64,000 nt of DNA from Deltaproteobacteria bacterium (GCA_029262355.1 JAJCZO010000221.1:1-64000); one strand, 5' to 3'. Counted from the first letter of the stretch, positions 37,619 through 47,102 are shown. Translations and numbers: made by a program. The notes: generated from the sequence alone by a model not told the origin.

Positions 37619-39940
37619 ATGTTGACGGCGATGTGCCAGCGGCTCTTCGCGATCACGCTCTGCGCGCTGACCCTCGTGTCGATGGAAGTCGCCGGGCGCG
37701 CCGACGCCGCAATGTCGCGCGCGTACGTTCCCTTCTCCATCCTCGAAGACCCGACCGGCAAGGCCACGATTGACGACGTCTCCCGCGACGGCGCGCACGC
37801 AGGGTTCACCACCCCAGACCGCGCCGTGCCGAACCTGGGCCTGTCTCAGTCGGCGTGGTGGATCCGGGTCGAGATCGAGCCCCCTGCCGACGCACCGGCT
37901 CTGACGTACTACCTCGCGGCATCGTGGGCCCTGATCGACGAAGCCACGCTCTACGTGGCGCATGGAGACGGCGCATTCGACGTCCGCACCTCGGGACGCT
38001 TCGCGCCGGCGCGCGAGCGCGACGTCGTTTACCGCCACCCGGTCTTCCGGATCACTCCCACGCCGGGTCAGATCCAGACCTATTACCTGCGCCTCCGAGG
38101 CAACGGCACGATGCTCCTACCACTCGAACTCTTTTCGCCCGATGGCTTCGAAGCAAAGCGGCGAAACGAAAACGTGGTGTTCGGCGCCTTCTTCGGCGTG
38201 CTCGCGCTGATGACGGTGTTCGGGGCGCTTGCGTACGCCTTCCTGCGCGAACCCATGTTCCGCTCATACACGCTGATGATCGCCGGCTTCGCCCTGTGGC
38301 AGGCCACGTCGGAAGGCCTCTTCGGCGCGTACGTCTGGCCCGGTTCGACTTTCCTGATCGATCGCGCGCTGAACTTGTTCGGCCTCTTGTTCGGGAGCAG
38401 TGCGATGCTGTTCACGCGCACCTACCTGGAGACCCGCAACCGTCTACCTGCCCTCGACCGGGTGCTGTTCCCGGCCGGCCCCATCGGCGCTCTCACGATC
38501 CTCGTCTGGACACTCGTGGCACCGGGGCCACCGCTCGTGATCGGGGTGGTCGTGATCACGGTCTTCGCCGCCGCCTGGGCAGTGGTCGTGTCGGTCGTCT
38601 CGTTCCGGCAAGGGTACCGACCCGCGAACTACTACATTCTGGCGTGGTTCGTCGGTTGCATCGCCGCGATCGCGCAGGCGCTCCGCGCCATCGGTTGGGT
38701 TCCCAGCAACCTGTTCAGCGACTTCGGCCTTCAGACCTCGGTCGTGTTCACCTTCGTAACGCTGTCCCTCGGCATTGTCGACCGGATGGTCGGCATGCGG
38801 TCGGACCTCGAGCGGAACGTCGAGGACATTCGACGCCTCGAGCGCGAGGATGCGGCCAAGCGCACGTTCCTCGCAACCGCGAGCCACGACCTCCGCCAGC
38901 CCCTGCACGCCGTCGGACTGCTCCTCGGCGCGCTGCGCGAACGGATGGCCGATCGTGGGTCGATCGACCTCGTCGAGAAGATCCAGTCGGCGACGACCGA
39001 AATGGCCGACATGTTCAACGCGCTTCTCGACATCTCTCGCCTCGACGCCGGACTCGTCGAGACGAGACCCGCGACCGTGGCCCTCGAACCGCTTCTCCGG
39101 CGACTGGGCGACGAGTTCTCGGTTCAGGCAAAGATGAAGGGGCTCGACTTCGTCCTCGAGACGAACCCGTCCTCCGTTCGCAGCGACCCCATTCTTCTGG
39201 CCCGAATCCTTCGCAACCTGCTCACCAACGCGATGCGGTACACGGACGAGGGCGAGCTCCGCCTCACAGCGACGGCATCACGACAGGAAGTCGCCGTCAC
39301 GGTGGCGGATTCGGGCCACGGGATCCCGGCGGAAGCCCGCGAGCGGATATTCCAACCGTTTCGAAGACTGAGCCCGGAGACCGACACCGGCGAGGCCTTG
39401 GGGCTCGGACTCGCGATCGTGCACCGGCTGGCCAACCTTCTCGAGCATCGGGTCACCCTCGAATCGACCCCGGGAGAGGGCACCGCGTTCACGTTGCACC
39501 TAGCCCGAACCGCAGACGAGACACCCGAGTCGCCACAAAACACCAGGCCGCCGAGCACCGAGACCCGGGCGCAACAACGAGTGCTCGTCATCGACGACGA
39601 CCCTACCGTGCGCACGGGCATGCGCGCCCAACTCGAGTCGTGGGGCTACGACGTGCGCACGGCCTCCTCGCGCGACGGGGCGCTGTTGTCGATCGCCGAG
39701 TCTGAGCCCGACGTCGTCTTCGCGGACCACCAACTCGGCGGCGGGCAAGCCGGCATCGAGGTCGTCGCGGAGATTCGGCGCCGCCTCGAAAACGAGGTGC
39801 CCGCGCTGATCGTCAGCGGTGACACCTCGCCCGAGGTCGCCGAAGCCATGCGTACTCACGGCTTGCTCCTGCTGACCAAACCCGTTCAGCCGAGCCGGCT
39901 ACGGATGGCGCTCGACTACGCGAACCGACAGCGCCGCTAG
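37619..39940 (+). CDS. Hybrid sensor histidine kinase with 7TM-DISM sensor and receiver domain
   Basis: A 773-residue inner-membrane kinase. Signal peptide, then an extracytoplasmic 7TMR-DISMED2 domain (~30-185, SQSAWWIRVEIEPP, TYYLRLRGNGTMLLPLELF), seven helices (~190-390), HisKA with His423 in ATASHDLRQPLHAVG, ATPase domain (LLARILRNLLTNAMRYT, DSGHGIP, GLGLAIVHRLANLLEH) and a C-terminal receiver with Asp703 in VVFADHQLGGG. DISMED2 sensors are thought to bind carbohydrate-like ligands. The DLRQPLHA H-box and C-terminal receiver are typical of kinases paired with LuxR regulators, and one is divergently encoded next door. Confidence 0.92.
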   Translation: MLTAMCQRLFAITLCALTLVSMEVAGRADAAMSRAYVPFSILEDPTGKATIDDVSRDGAHAGFTTPDRAVPNLGLSQSAWWIRVEIEPPADAPALTYYLAASWALIDEATLYVAHGDGAFDVRTSGRFAPARERDVVYRHPVFRITPTPGQIQTYYLRLRGNGTMLLPLELFSPDGFEAKRRNENVVFGAFFGVLALMTVFGALAYAFLREPMFRSYTLMIAGFALWQATSEGLFGAYVWPGSTFLIDRALNLFGLLFGSSAMLFTRTYLETRNRLPALDRVLFPAGPIGALTILVWTLVAPGPPLVIGVVVITVFAAAWAVVVSVVSFRQGYRPANYYILAWFVGCIAAIAQALRAIGWVPSNLFSDFGLQTSVVFTFVTLSLGIVDRMVGMRSDLERNVEDIRRLEREDAAKRTFLATASHDLRQPLHAVGLLLGALRERMADRGSIDLVEKIQSATTEMADMFNALLDISRLDAGLVETRPATVALEPLLRRLGDEFSVQAKMKGLDFVLETNPSSVRSDPILLARILRNLLTNAMRYTDEGELRLTATASRQEVAVTVADSGHGIPAEARERIFQPFRRLSPETDTGEALGLGLAIVHRLANLLEHRVTLESTPGEGTAFTLHLARTADETPESPQNTRPPSTETRAQQRVLVIDDDPTVRTGMRAQLESWGYDVRTASSRDGALLSIAESEPDVVFADHQLGGGQAGIEVVAEIRRRLENEVPALIVSGDTSPEVAEAMRTHGLLLLTKPVQPSRLRMALDYANRQRR

Positions 39941-40788
39941 GCTGCCGTGTTCAACAGCGCCACACCGACGACGACGACTATGGCCGCGACGATCCGCCGC
40001 AAACCAAACGGTTCCCCGAGCCGCAGGGCGCCGATGAGCGCCGCCATGATGACGCTCGTCTCGCGGAGCGCCGCCACGGGCGCGACCGGCCCGTTCGCGT
40101 AGGCCCACAGCACCGCCGAGTACGCCAAGGTCGCTAGAATACCACCCAGCACGGCCCTCGGTCCACACGCGGCGACACTCTGCACGATCCGCCCACGCCG
40201 ACGCACGAGGGCGAAGCAGATGAGTGGGATGCACTCGAGAGTCGTCAGCCAGAGGATGAAGGGGAATACCGCCTCACCCGACTTCCGGATGCCGAGTGCG
40301 TCGACCAGCGCGAAGGTGCCGATCGAGAGACCGCAGGCAAGCGCGTAGAAGACGCCGCGGCGGTCGACGTGGGGCTGGGCGCCGCCCCCCGCAAGACTCG
40401 CAATCCCCACTCCCACGAGAAGGGCGCCACTGAGCTGAATCCAGCCCAGCGCTTCCCCTACGACGACTCCGGAGAAAGCCGCAACGATGAGGGGGGATGT
40501 CCCACGAGCGATCGGATACACCTGCGAGAGATCCCCGAATCGATACGACAGCAGCAACAACAGGAAGTATGCGTTGTGAATGACGACGCTCGCCGCGATG
40601 TACGGCCAGCTCTCACGCCCGGGCAGCGACACCCATGGAAGAGCGAGCGCACAGAGGAACGAACCCGTCGCCAGGATGATCGCCGACGTGACGAGAGAGT
40701 CCCCACTCACTTTCACGAAGGTGTTCCACGTCGCGTGAAGTGCGGCGGCCACCAGCACGAGGGCGGCAACTTCGATCGTGAGGCCCAT
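39937..40788 (-). CDS. EamA/DMT-family transporter
   Basis: A 283-residue membrane protein with 10 helices in two EamA repeats (ATWNTFVKVSGDSLVTSAI; SYRFGDLSQVYPIARGTSPL and YANGPVAPVAALRETSVIMA; GEPFGLRRIVAAIVVVVGVA). ATG at 40788; a longer frame to 40914 lacks hydrophobic content. Stop overlaps the convergent kinase gene by 4 bases. Export of a metabolite is the usual role; substrate unknown. Confidence 0.88.
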   Translation of the reverse strand: MGLTIEVAALVLVAAALHATWNTFVKVSGDSLVTSAIILATGSFLCALALPWVSLPGRESWPYIAASVVIHNAYFLLLLLSYRFGDLSQVYPIARGTSPLIVAAFSGVVVGEALGWIQLSGALLVGVGIASLAGGGAQPHVDRRGVFYALACGLSIGTFALVDALGIRKSGEAVFPFILWLTTLECIPLICFALVRRRGRIVQSVAACGPRAVLGGILATLAYSAVLWAYANGPVAPVAALRETSVIMAALIGALRLGEPFGLRRIVAAIVVVVGVALLNTAA

Positions 40789-40959
40789 GGCGTCTCCTGG
40801 GGTAGCCTCCGGCCGCCCCAGAGAACAGCGCTCAGGTTCCACGCGATTGGGAAGGACTCGGTTCGCAGCCGCCACGGCCCGCGGACGCAGCGCTCCGCTC
40901 GTGGAGTTGCGCACCCCCGGCCTGTCGGCAACGATCCCCCGAGGAAAGGAAACCCGACC

Positions 40960-41727
40960 ATGAGCAACATTCGCTTCGAGACGCAGGACGACATCGCCAT
41001 CATCACGATAGACCGCCCCGAAGTACGCAACGCGGTCGACGGCCCCACGGCCGAGGAACTCGCCGCCGCGTTTCGGCGCTTCGACACCGACGAGGCGCTC
41101 TCGGTCGCGGTCCTTACCGGCGCCGGCGGGTTCTTCTGCGCCGGCGCCGACCTAAAAGCGGTGTCCGAGGGGCGTGGAAACCGCGTGCACGAGGAAGGCG
41201 ACGGCCCGATGGGCCCGTCGCGCTTCCTCCTCTCCAAGCCCGTCATCGCCGCGGTCGAGGGCTTCGCGGTTGCCGGCGGGCTCGAACTCGCGGTCTGGTG
41301 CGACATGCGCGTCGCCGCAAACGACGCGACGTTCGGCGTGTACTGCAGGCGGTGGGGCGTGCCCCTGGTAGACGGGGGCACTGTTCGGCTCCCGCGCATA
41401 CTGGGTCACAGCAACGCACTCGACCTGATCCTCACGGGCCGCGGCGTTTCAGGCGACGAAGCACAACGGATGGGGCTCGCGAACCGCCTGGTGGAGCCGG
41501 GGCAGGCACTCTCCAGCGCGATCGAGCTTGCGAAACGGATCGCCGGCTTTCCGCAGCGCTGCATGCGCGCCGACCGGATGTCGTCCTACGAACAATGGGA
41601 CCTGGAGCTCGGCGAAGCGATCAAGAACGAGCACCGACTCGGCCTCGAGGTCATCCGCTCCGGCGAAACCCGCGAGGGAGCGACGCGCTTCGCAAGCGGC
41701 GCCGGCCGACACGGTACGTTCGAATAA
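40960..41727 (+). CDS. Enoyl-CoA hydratase/isomerase (crotonase) family protein
   Basis: A 255-residue crotonase. The oxyanion-hole motif is LTGAGGFFCAGADLKA and the second is AVEGFAVAGGLELAVWCDMR, followed by WGVPLVDGGTVRLPRILG. At the positions of the two catalytic Glu of enoyl-CoA hydratase 1, Glu is present in GGLELA but the second (GVPLVDGGT) is replaced by Asp, so the reaction may not be hydration. Clear GAGGAAAGGA before the ATG at 40960. Divergent from the EamA gene. Confidence 0.9.
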   Translation: MSNIRFETQDDIAIITIDRPEVRNAVDGPTAEELAAAFRRFDTDEALSVAVLTGAGGFFCAGADLKAVSEGRGNRVHEEGDGPMGPSRFLLSKPVIAAVEGFAVAGGLELAVWCDMRVAANDATFGVYCRRWGVPLVDGGTVRLPRILGHSNALDLILTGRGVSGDEAQRMGLANRLVEPGQALSSAIELAKRIAGFPQRCMRADRMSSYEQWDLELGEAIKNEHRLGLEVIRSGETREGATRFASGAGRHGTFE

Positions 41728-41735
41728 GAGGAGTC

Positions 41736-43694
41736 CTACGGAAGCTCGTAGGCCCGGACGCCACCGGCACCAAATACGCCGTAGCCGGTGTAGAGCACAC
41801 CGTCGACGATCGAGGGACCCGACGTCACCTTCGCCGGCATGGGCAGGGTAGCGACGAGCGCGCCCGTCGCGGCATCATGCCCGAGCAAGTCTGGAGTGGC
41901 CTGCGTGCCGGCCCAGACCACGCCAGCGGCGAGGCCTACGTGGCCCCAGCTCGGACCAATCTCCGTGCTCCACACCTCCACGCCATCGACGCCGCTGAAC
42001 GCCATCAAGTGATCTGGCTCGGGGGCTGCCGGAGGTGCCGTCTGGAAGAGGGCCGCGTGGAAGCGGCCGTCCGCGTACCCCACCGCGCCGTTGAAGAGAC
42101 CGAAGCCGGCGAAGGCCGGCGTGATCGGCTCCGGCTGAACGACCGTCTGCCAAACGAGCCCTCCGGTCGACGGGTCGAGCGCGTAGAGTGAGCCATCTTT
42201 GCTCCCCGAGGCCACGAGCGCCTGCGTGCCACCCTGGCCGTCTGGTGCGTCGACCAGCAGAGGACCGTTGATGAACCCGAAGTCGTGATAGACCCCCTTG
42301 GTGTCGCAGGTGCCACCGGGACAGAAGCTATCGTCGCCACAGTCGATCGACGGATCCACGCTGCACGCGCCGAACTGCTCCGGCGCGTTCAGACGCGCAC
42401 TCCACTCGACGGCGCCGGTTGCGGCCTCGATCTTGAGGATCGAGTCGGAGTCTCCGATCGAGGGGTACGTAAAGCAACCGACGGTATTGATGTAGATGTG
42501 CTCACCGGTCGGGTCGACCGCCGCACTCGCGGTAATTCCGGCGCCGCGCCCATCCACGCACGCCCCAAGCCCGCAGTCTGCCGGGACCGCGCATTCGACA
42601 CTGGTATCGTTGTCGCAGACCTTCTCGGGAACCATGAACGTGTCCCAGAGGAAGGAGCCATCCGCGAGATCGAGCGCCACGACGTGACCGCGAATACACG
42701 GCACGTCCAGATGCGAGGCCATCGTCACGTAGACGCGACCGTTGGCGACGGTCGGAGAACTCCAGATGTCGTCGTTGACCGAAGCGGAGACGTCCTTCTT
42801 CCAGAGCAGCGTGCCCTTCTTTGCGTCCAGGGCATGAACGACCGCCGCCGCATCGCCGACCAGGACGCGGCCATCGGCGGTGAGCGTGACGCTCCCCTTC
42901 ACACCGGGAACCACCAGGCCGCCTGTCCCGGTGTCATAGCGCCACTTGAGCTTCCCCTTCTTCGCGTCGAGCGAGTAGACGAAACCATCCCACGACCCGA
43001 AGTACACGCGACCACCCATGACGACGGGTGTTCCCGAGACGGCGCCCGAGGCGAACCCCCATTTGAGCTGCAGGCTCCCCGCGCTCGCCGGGGTAATCTC
43101 GGTTTCGTTCACGTTCGAACGGGTATTGCCATGATCGAACCCATGGCTCGGCCATTGCGGCGGCATGCAGGTGAGCTTGAGCTTCTCCGCGGCCTTGCCC
43201 GCCACCGTCTCGGTCTTGATCTTGACCGTGCCCTTCCCCTTCTTGAACTTGCCCTGGCAGCACGACTTCAGGGGAACGACCAGGGTCTCGCCCGACGTAC
43301 AAACGTTGCTCGACGCCGGCACCAGCGCGTCGATCGCAGCCTGCAGCGCGGCGAGGTCGGGATCGCCCTTCTTGTTGCTCACCGTCGCTGCCGTGACGTC
43401 CACCGGCGAGCACAACGGCAGGCCGGGGTCGTCGTTGTACAAACAGACGTCGATCGGGAACTCGCAGGCACCGTTGACCTCTCCGTCGAGGTCGCATCCG
43501 GCCTCACCGTCGAAGCAGCGAAGCTCTCTGCTCTTCTTGGGCGCCGGGGGGAAATTCAGCCCGAGATTCGGGGCCTCGAACTCGACCCAGCAATCCTTCG
43601 CCGCGCCGCCGCCGCCAGACACGAGAGCAAGCGCGGGCGATGTCACAAGGGTCAGCACCGCTGCTCCCAGAAGGTGAAATAGCTTCGTTTTCAT
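41736..43694 (-). CDS. Secreted PQQ-type beta-propeller protein with Cys-rich N-terminal module
   Basis: A 652-residue exported protein. Signal peptide (LLGAAVLTLVTSPALA). Residues ~35-185 form a Cys-rich module (CFDGEAGCDLDGEVNGACEF, CLYNDDPGLPLCSP, LKSCCQGKFKKGKG). From ~190 it has PQQ-like blades of the BamB/alcohol dehydrogenase type: VYFGSWDGFVYSLDAKKGKL, VVHALDAKKGTLLWKKD, GHVVALDLADGSFLWDT, DGSLYALDPSTGGLVWQT. Inserts with paired Cys interrupt the blades (CAVPADCGLGACVDGRG; SIDCGDDSFCPGGTCD). No quinoprotein dehydrogenase active-site motif is evident, so it may bind or scaffold. ATG at 43694. Divergent from the copper-monooxygenase-like gene at 43966. Confidence 0.82.
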   Translation of the reverse strand: MKTKLFHLLGAAVLTLVTSPALALVSGGGGAAKDCWVEFEAPNLGLNFPPAPKKSRELRCFDGEAGCDLDGEVNGACEFPIDVCLYNDDPGLPLCSPVDVTAATVSNKKGDPDLAALQAAIDALVPASSNVCTSGETLVVPLKSCCQGKFKKGKGTVKIKTETVAGKAAEKLKLTCMPPQWPSHGFDHGNTRSNVNETEITPASAGSLQLKWGFASGAVSGTPVVMGGRVYFGSWDGFVYSLDAKKGKLKWRYDTGTGGLVVPGVKGSVTLTADGRVLVGDAAAVVHALDAKKGTLLWKKDVSASVNDDIWSSPTVANGRVYVTMASHLDVPCIRGHVVALDLADGSFLWDTFMVPEKVCDNDTSVECAVPADCGLGACVDGRGAGITASAAVDPTGEHIYINTVGCFTYPSIGDSDSILKIEAATGAVEWSARLNAPEQFGACSVDPSIDCGDDSFCPGGTCDTKGVYHDFGFINGPLLVDAPDGQGGTQALVASGSKDGSLYALDPSTGGLVWQTVVQPEPITPAFAGFGLFNGAVGYADGRFHAALFQTAPPAAPEPDHLMAFSGVDGVEVWSTEIGPSWGHVGLAAGVVWAGTQATPDLLGHDAATGALVATLPMPAKVTSGPSIVDGVLYTGYGVFGAGGVRAYELP

Positions 43695-43825
43695 CAACAA
43701 ACTCCCGGTCGCGGGGCCCAGACGCGGCGGACGCGTCACCGAGCACAATCGTAGGGGGCGTGCTCGGCCCCCGTCAACGGAAAACGTCCGTTCTCGATAG
43801 ATGAAACAGACCGAGCGCCGTTGGG

Positions 43826-43852
43826 GCTCCTCCCTCGACCGATTGGAGGAGC
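43826..43852. repeat. Inverted repeat in divergent intergenic region
   Basis: Arms GCTCCTCC (43826-43833) and GGAGGAGC (43845-43852) with an 11-base centre. It lies in the 271-bp gap between the divergent PQQ-propeller and copper-monooxygenase-like genes and is a candidate operator for both. I see no gene in the gap. Confidence 0.5.
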
Positions 43853-43965
43853 GGATGAGCCGATCGCCGGCGCAGCCAAATCCCTTTGCTTGCCCACCAC
43901 GGGTTCTCTGAGGCACTCTCCTAAAAATACGCGAAGTTTCGCTTCTAGGGGGACACCAAACAGCC

Positions 43966-46401
43966 ATGCCGAACGCCACGACTCGACTTCTCGTCACACT
44001 GATCACCGTCACGGTGAGCCTCTCGTTCCCAGCCGACCTGGTCTGGGCACACGCGGTGAACTTCAACGTGGCTGGGAAGCTCGCGAAAATCGATACCCGC
44101 AAGGAGCCTACGAAACACAAGTTCGTCTTCAAGGCGACGAAGCAGATCCTCATCAGCCCGGTCCACGACCCGGCGGTCAACGGGTCGAAGGTTCTGGTTC
44201 GATGGACCGGCGTCAACAAAGGCCGGACCGAGCTCATAACGCTCGATCCCTCGAAATGGAAAGGCCTTGGAAATCCCGCCGGCAGCAAGGGCTACAAGTA
44301 CCTCGACAAGAGCTACGCCTCGTCCCCAATCAAACGCGTCGTGTACAAGCCGGGCGCCAAGGGCGGCTCGCTCATCATGACGGGCGGCGGCGACAAGTGG
44401 CCGTGGGAGCTCTCGGGTCCAGTGGACTCCGTCGAGGTCTACTTCGGCATCCATAGCGACTCCGATCCCAATGATCTCGAGTGGTACTGCAGCGAGTTTG
44501 GCGGCGACGTGAGAAAGAACGAAGATGGCTTCTTCATCGCAAAGACGGCCCCGGCGCCCAGCGCCTGCCCGACCGAGATCTGTGGCAACGGCGTGATCGA
44601 AGGCGTCGAGGAGTGCGATGACGGCAACCTCGACAACAGCGATGGCTGCACGAACTCGTGCCTCATCGACAACTGCGGCGGCACCAACTACGACAACACG
44701 TGGGACGCCGTACAGGAGCAGATCTTCGATGCCGGCGGCTGCACGCAAGCGGCCTGCCACGGCGCCATTGCCCAGGGCGGTCTCGATCTGTCACCGGCCT
44801 CGGCCTACGCAAACATCGTGGGTGTTCCGTCGACGATCAGCGCGCTCCATCGCATCGAGCCAGGCGAAGAGGCGGTGAGCTTCCTGTACCAGAAGCTCGC
44901 TTCCCTGACTCTGGGCGTTCCCGCAGCGGGCTCCATACCCGGCTCGCCCATGCCAGCCGGCGGTCTGCCGGCGATCGACATCGACCGCCTCGCCGGACTG
45001 CGCGAGTGGATCCGAGCGGGCGCGCCCGAGACCGGAATCGTGCTGGGCACCGAATCGTTCTTCGACGGCTGCTTCGACGAACCGTCTCCGAACAAGATCC
45101 CACCTCTCGATCCACCTCTGGCCGGCGAAGGCGTACAGGTGTACGCGCCGCCCTGGCACCTCGGGAGCAACGACGAAGCCGAGATCTGCTACGCGACTTG
45201 GTACGACTTTACCGGACAGGTGCCGGCGGCGGCTCTGCAGCCGTGCCCGAACGAGATGGGCGGTCCGGGGCGCACGTGCATCCGCCACGACGAGCGCCTG
45301 CTCGCCCAAGACCCGCAATCACACCACAGCATCATCCAGGCCTACATTGGCGCCTACGACTGGACCGACCCCGGCTGGGGCTCGTGGGCCTGCCTCGGCG
45401 GCGCACTCGAGGGCACGCCGTGCGACCCCACTCAAATCGGTGTCCCGGCCACCTCCGGTGGCGCGGACTGCGGCGTTCGCGCGGCGTGCGCCAGTGCCCC
45501 GACCTCCTCGGTCGCGTGCATCGGGTGGGGACCGCCCGACATGGGATTCAGCATCAACGGCCAGGGCACACCAAACTCACCCCGAGTCGGGGGTTCGCAG
45601 GAGGCCTACAACTCGATCTCGTACCCAGACACCGTCTTCGGCGTCATCCCTGTGCAGGGCTTCAGCGTGTGGAATTCCCACGCCTTCAACCTCACGAACT
45701 TCGACACGACGATCGAGCAGTACCACAACTTCTGGTTCGCCGATCCAACCGACACGAACGCCATCGCCGCGGTCTTCGATTCGGACGACATCTTCGTGAT
45801 GAATGTGCCTCAGTTCCAGTCGCGCGAGTACTGCCGCACCTACACGGTGCCGTCGAGCTCGTTCCTGTTCGAGCTGAGTTCACACACGCACAAGCGCGGC
45901 GTGCTGTTTCGCATCTGGGCACCACCCAACTCGCCGTGTTCCGGAAGCGGCTGCACCGCGAACGCCGGCGCTCCAATCTACGTCTCCACGGAGTATAATG
46001 ATCCTGTCCAGCGGCTCTTCGACCCACCGGTCGACCACACCGCCGACAGCATCAACGACCGCACATACAAGTACTGTGCAAACTTCGACAACGGCGCGAC
46101 CGACATCCAAGACGTGAAGCGACGCTCGACGTCTCCCGCACCGCCTGAGGCATTCGCTCCGGGTGGTCCGTGCTCGATCGCCAGCACACGCTGCATCGGC
46201 GGCCCGAGTCACAATACGGTCTGCGGCGGGAACGACTCGGTATGTGACTCCTCCCCGGGCGCCGGCGACGGCGACTGTGATGCCTGCCGCCTTCTCGGTG
46301 GGGTGACGACCGAGGACGAGATGTTCATCCTCCTCGGGTCACGCTTCGTGAGTTCGGCCTCACAGGCCTTCCTGTCCGACAGCGCATCACTCTTGGACTG
46401 A
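43966..46401 (+). CDS. Multidomain secreted protein: unknown module, DUF4215, CX4CH segment, PHM-like copper monooxygenase
   Basis: An 811-residue exported protein. After the signal peptide, ~32-200 is a module shared with the protein at 47103. A DUF4215 repeat starts at Cys206 (CGNGVIEGVEECDDGN). Residues ~245-365 resemble the cytochrome-c-like domain of planctomycete/myxobacterial surface proteins (GLDLSPASAYANIVG, PGSPMPAGG, LREWIRAGAPE), but the heme motif is C259-TQAA-C264-H265. Residues ~430-800 carry ligands expected of peptidylglycine hydroxylating/dopamine monooxygenases: His453-His454 (SHHSII), a further His at 572 or 587, His640-Thr-His642 (SSHTHKRG) and Met786 (TTEDEMFILLG). Ends AFLSDSASLLD. 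Enzymatic class is inferred from motif order; substrate unknown. Confidence 0.75.
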   Translation: MPNATTRLLVTLITVTVSLSFPADLVWAHAVNFNVAGKLAKIDTRKEPTKHKFVFKATKQILISPVHDPAVNGSKVLVRWTGVNKGRTELITLDPSKWKGLGNPAGSKGYKYLDKSYASSPIKRVVYKPGAKGGSLIMTGGGDKWPWELSGPVDSVEVYFGIHSDSDPNDLEWYCSEFGGDVRKNEDGFFIAKTAPAPSACPTEICGNGVIEGVEECDDGNLDNSDGCTNSCLIDNCGGTNYDNTWDAVQEQIFDAGGCTQAACHGAIAQGGLDLSPASAYANIVGVPSTISALHRIEPGEEAVSFLYQKLASLTLGVPAAGSIPGSPMPAGGLPAIDIDRLAGLREWIRAGAPETGIVLGTESFFDGCFDEPSPNKIPPLDPPLAGEGVQVYAPPWHLGSNDEAEICYATWYDFTGQVPAAALQPCPNEMGGPGRTCIRHDERLLAQDPQSHHSIIQAYIGAYDWTDPGWGSWACLGGALEGTPCDPTQIGVPATSGGADCGVRAACASAPTSSVACIGWGPPDMGFSINGQGTPNSPRVGGSQEAYNSISYPDTVFGVIPVQGFSVWNSHAFNLTNFDTTIEQYHNFWFADPTDTNAIAAVFDSDDIFVMNVPQFQSREYCRTYTVPSSSFLFELSSHTHKRGVLFRIWAPPNSPCSGSGCTANAGAPIYVSTEYNDPVQRLFDPPVDHTADSINDRTYKYCANFDNGATDIQDVKRRSTSPAPPEAFAPGGPCSIASTRCIGGPSHNTVCGGNDSVCDSSPGAGDGDCDACRLLGGVTTEDEMFILLGSRFVSSASQAFLSDSASLLD

Positions 46402-46410
46402 TCACGAATA

Positions 46411-46443
46411 CGAGAGCGGCGGGAGTCCCTCCCGCCGCTCTCG
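46411..46443. terminator. Bidirectional terminator hairpin
   Basis: A 15-bp perfect stem (46411-46425 with 46429-46443, arms CGAGAGCGGCGGGAG and its complement) with a three-base loop. It sits exactly between the convergent stops at 46401 and 46447. No T tract, so it may need Rho or simply serve as a strong block in both directions. Confidence 0.8.
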
Positions 46444-46446
46444 CGT

Positions 46447-46914
46447 TCAGTCCTCCTCGTGGCTGTGTAACGAGGCGTGCTCCGTCGGGTTCGTCGGACG
46501 CGTGTCCTCCGCACGACCGACCGTCAGTCGGATGGTCGCGAGGAACTTCACGTTCGCGCATTGGTCGATCTCGGCACTGGCGCACGCGCCGCCCTCGGGA
46601 ATGAGGAACCGAAACGGCCCGCCGCGGCGCTCGGGAAGCGCGCCGTCTCCGTCGCGGTAGACAATTACCGCATCCGCGAGCCCGTCGAGTGGCACGCTCG
46701 CCGCGAAGGCACCGTCCGACGACGCGAGGGTGGCGTGGGTGGCCACGCCCCGCAGGCCCGCCCGATCCAACAGCGACGCCAGCTTCACCGCACGGCCTTC
46801 CCGCCCCGGAACCAACTCGCTCAGGTCGTGCACCTGACCGGGAAGTCCTGCCAAGTCCTCGAAGGCCAGCTCCGTGGGGCGCTCGACCTCACCTTCCAGC
46901 CTCAGAATGCCCAT
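46447..46914 (-). CDS. Molybdopterin-binding-domain-like protein (sulfite oxidase fold)
   Basis: A 155-residue protein with the oxidoreductase molybdopterin-binding pattern: LRLEGEVERPTELAFEDLAG, LASLLDRAGLRGVATHATLA, ADAVIVYRDGDGALPERRGG and GGPFRFLIPEGG, then DQCANVKFLATIRLTV. The conserved cofactor Cys of sulfite oxidases is not evident, so it may be a non-catalytic or short relative. ATG at 46914 chosen; 46938 is possible. No signal peptide. Confidence 0.75.
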   Translation of the reverse strand: MGILRLEGEVERPTELAFEDLAGLPGQVHDLSELVPGREGRAVKLASLLDRAGLRGVATHATLASSDGAFAASVPLDGLADAVIVYRDGDGALPERRGGPFRFLIPEGGACASAEIDQCANVKFLATIRLTVGRAEDTRPTNPTEHASLHSHEED

Positions 46915-47102
46915 GAGCCCTGCCCTAGCACGCGCCACCGCTTTCGCCCGTCGAGCCCTGACGACTCGTCAAGGACTTCTGCATCGCGATCACCATGGCG
47001 CCAAGCAATGTAATGTCTTGACCGACCCCCTAAGAAAACGGAACAAACATTTGTGCACCCTCGGCTGTGGTAAGCAGAGGGCAACCGGATCCTGGAGGAC
47101 CC

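Noticed and set aside
47018-47054. TTGACC plus the near-palindrome ACAAA-CA-TTTGT before the 47103 gene
   Set aside because: TTGACC has no acceptable -10 hexamer at 16-18 bases; the short dyad may be chance in an AT-rich spot.
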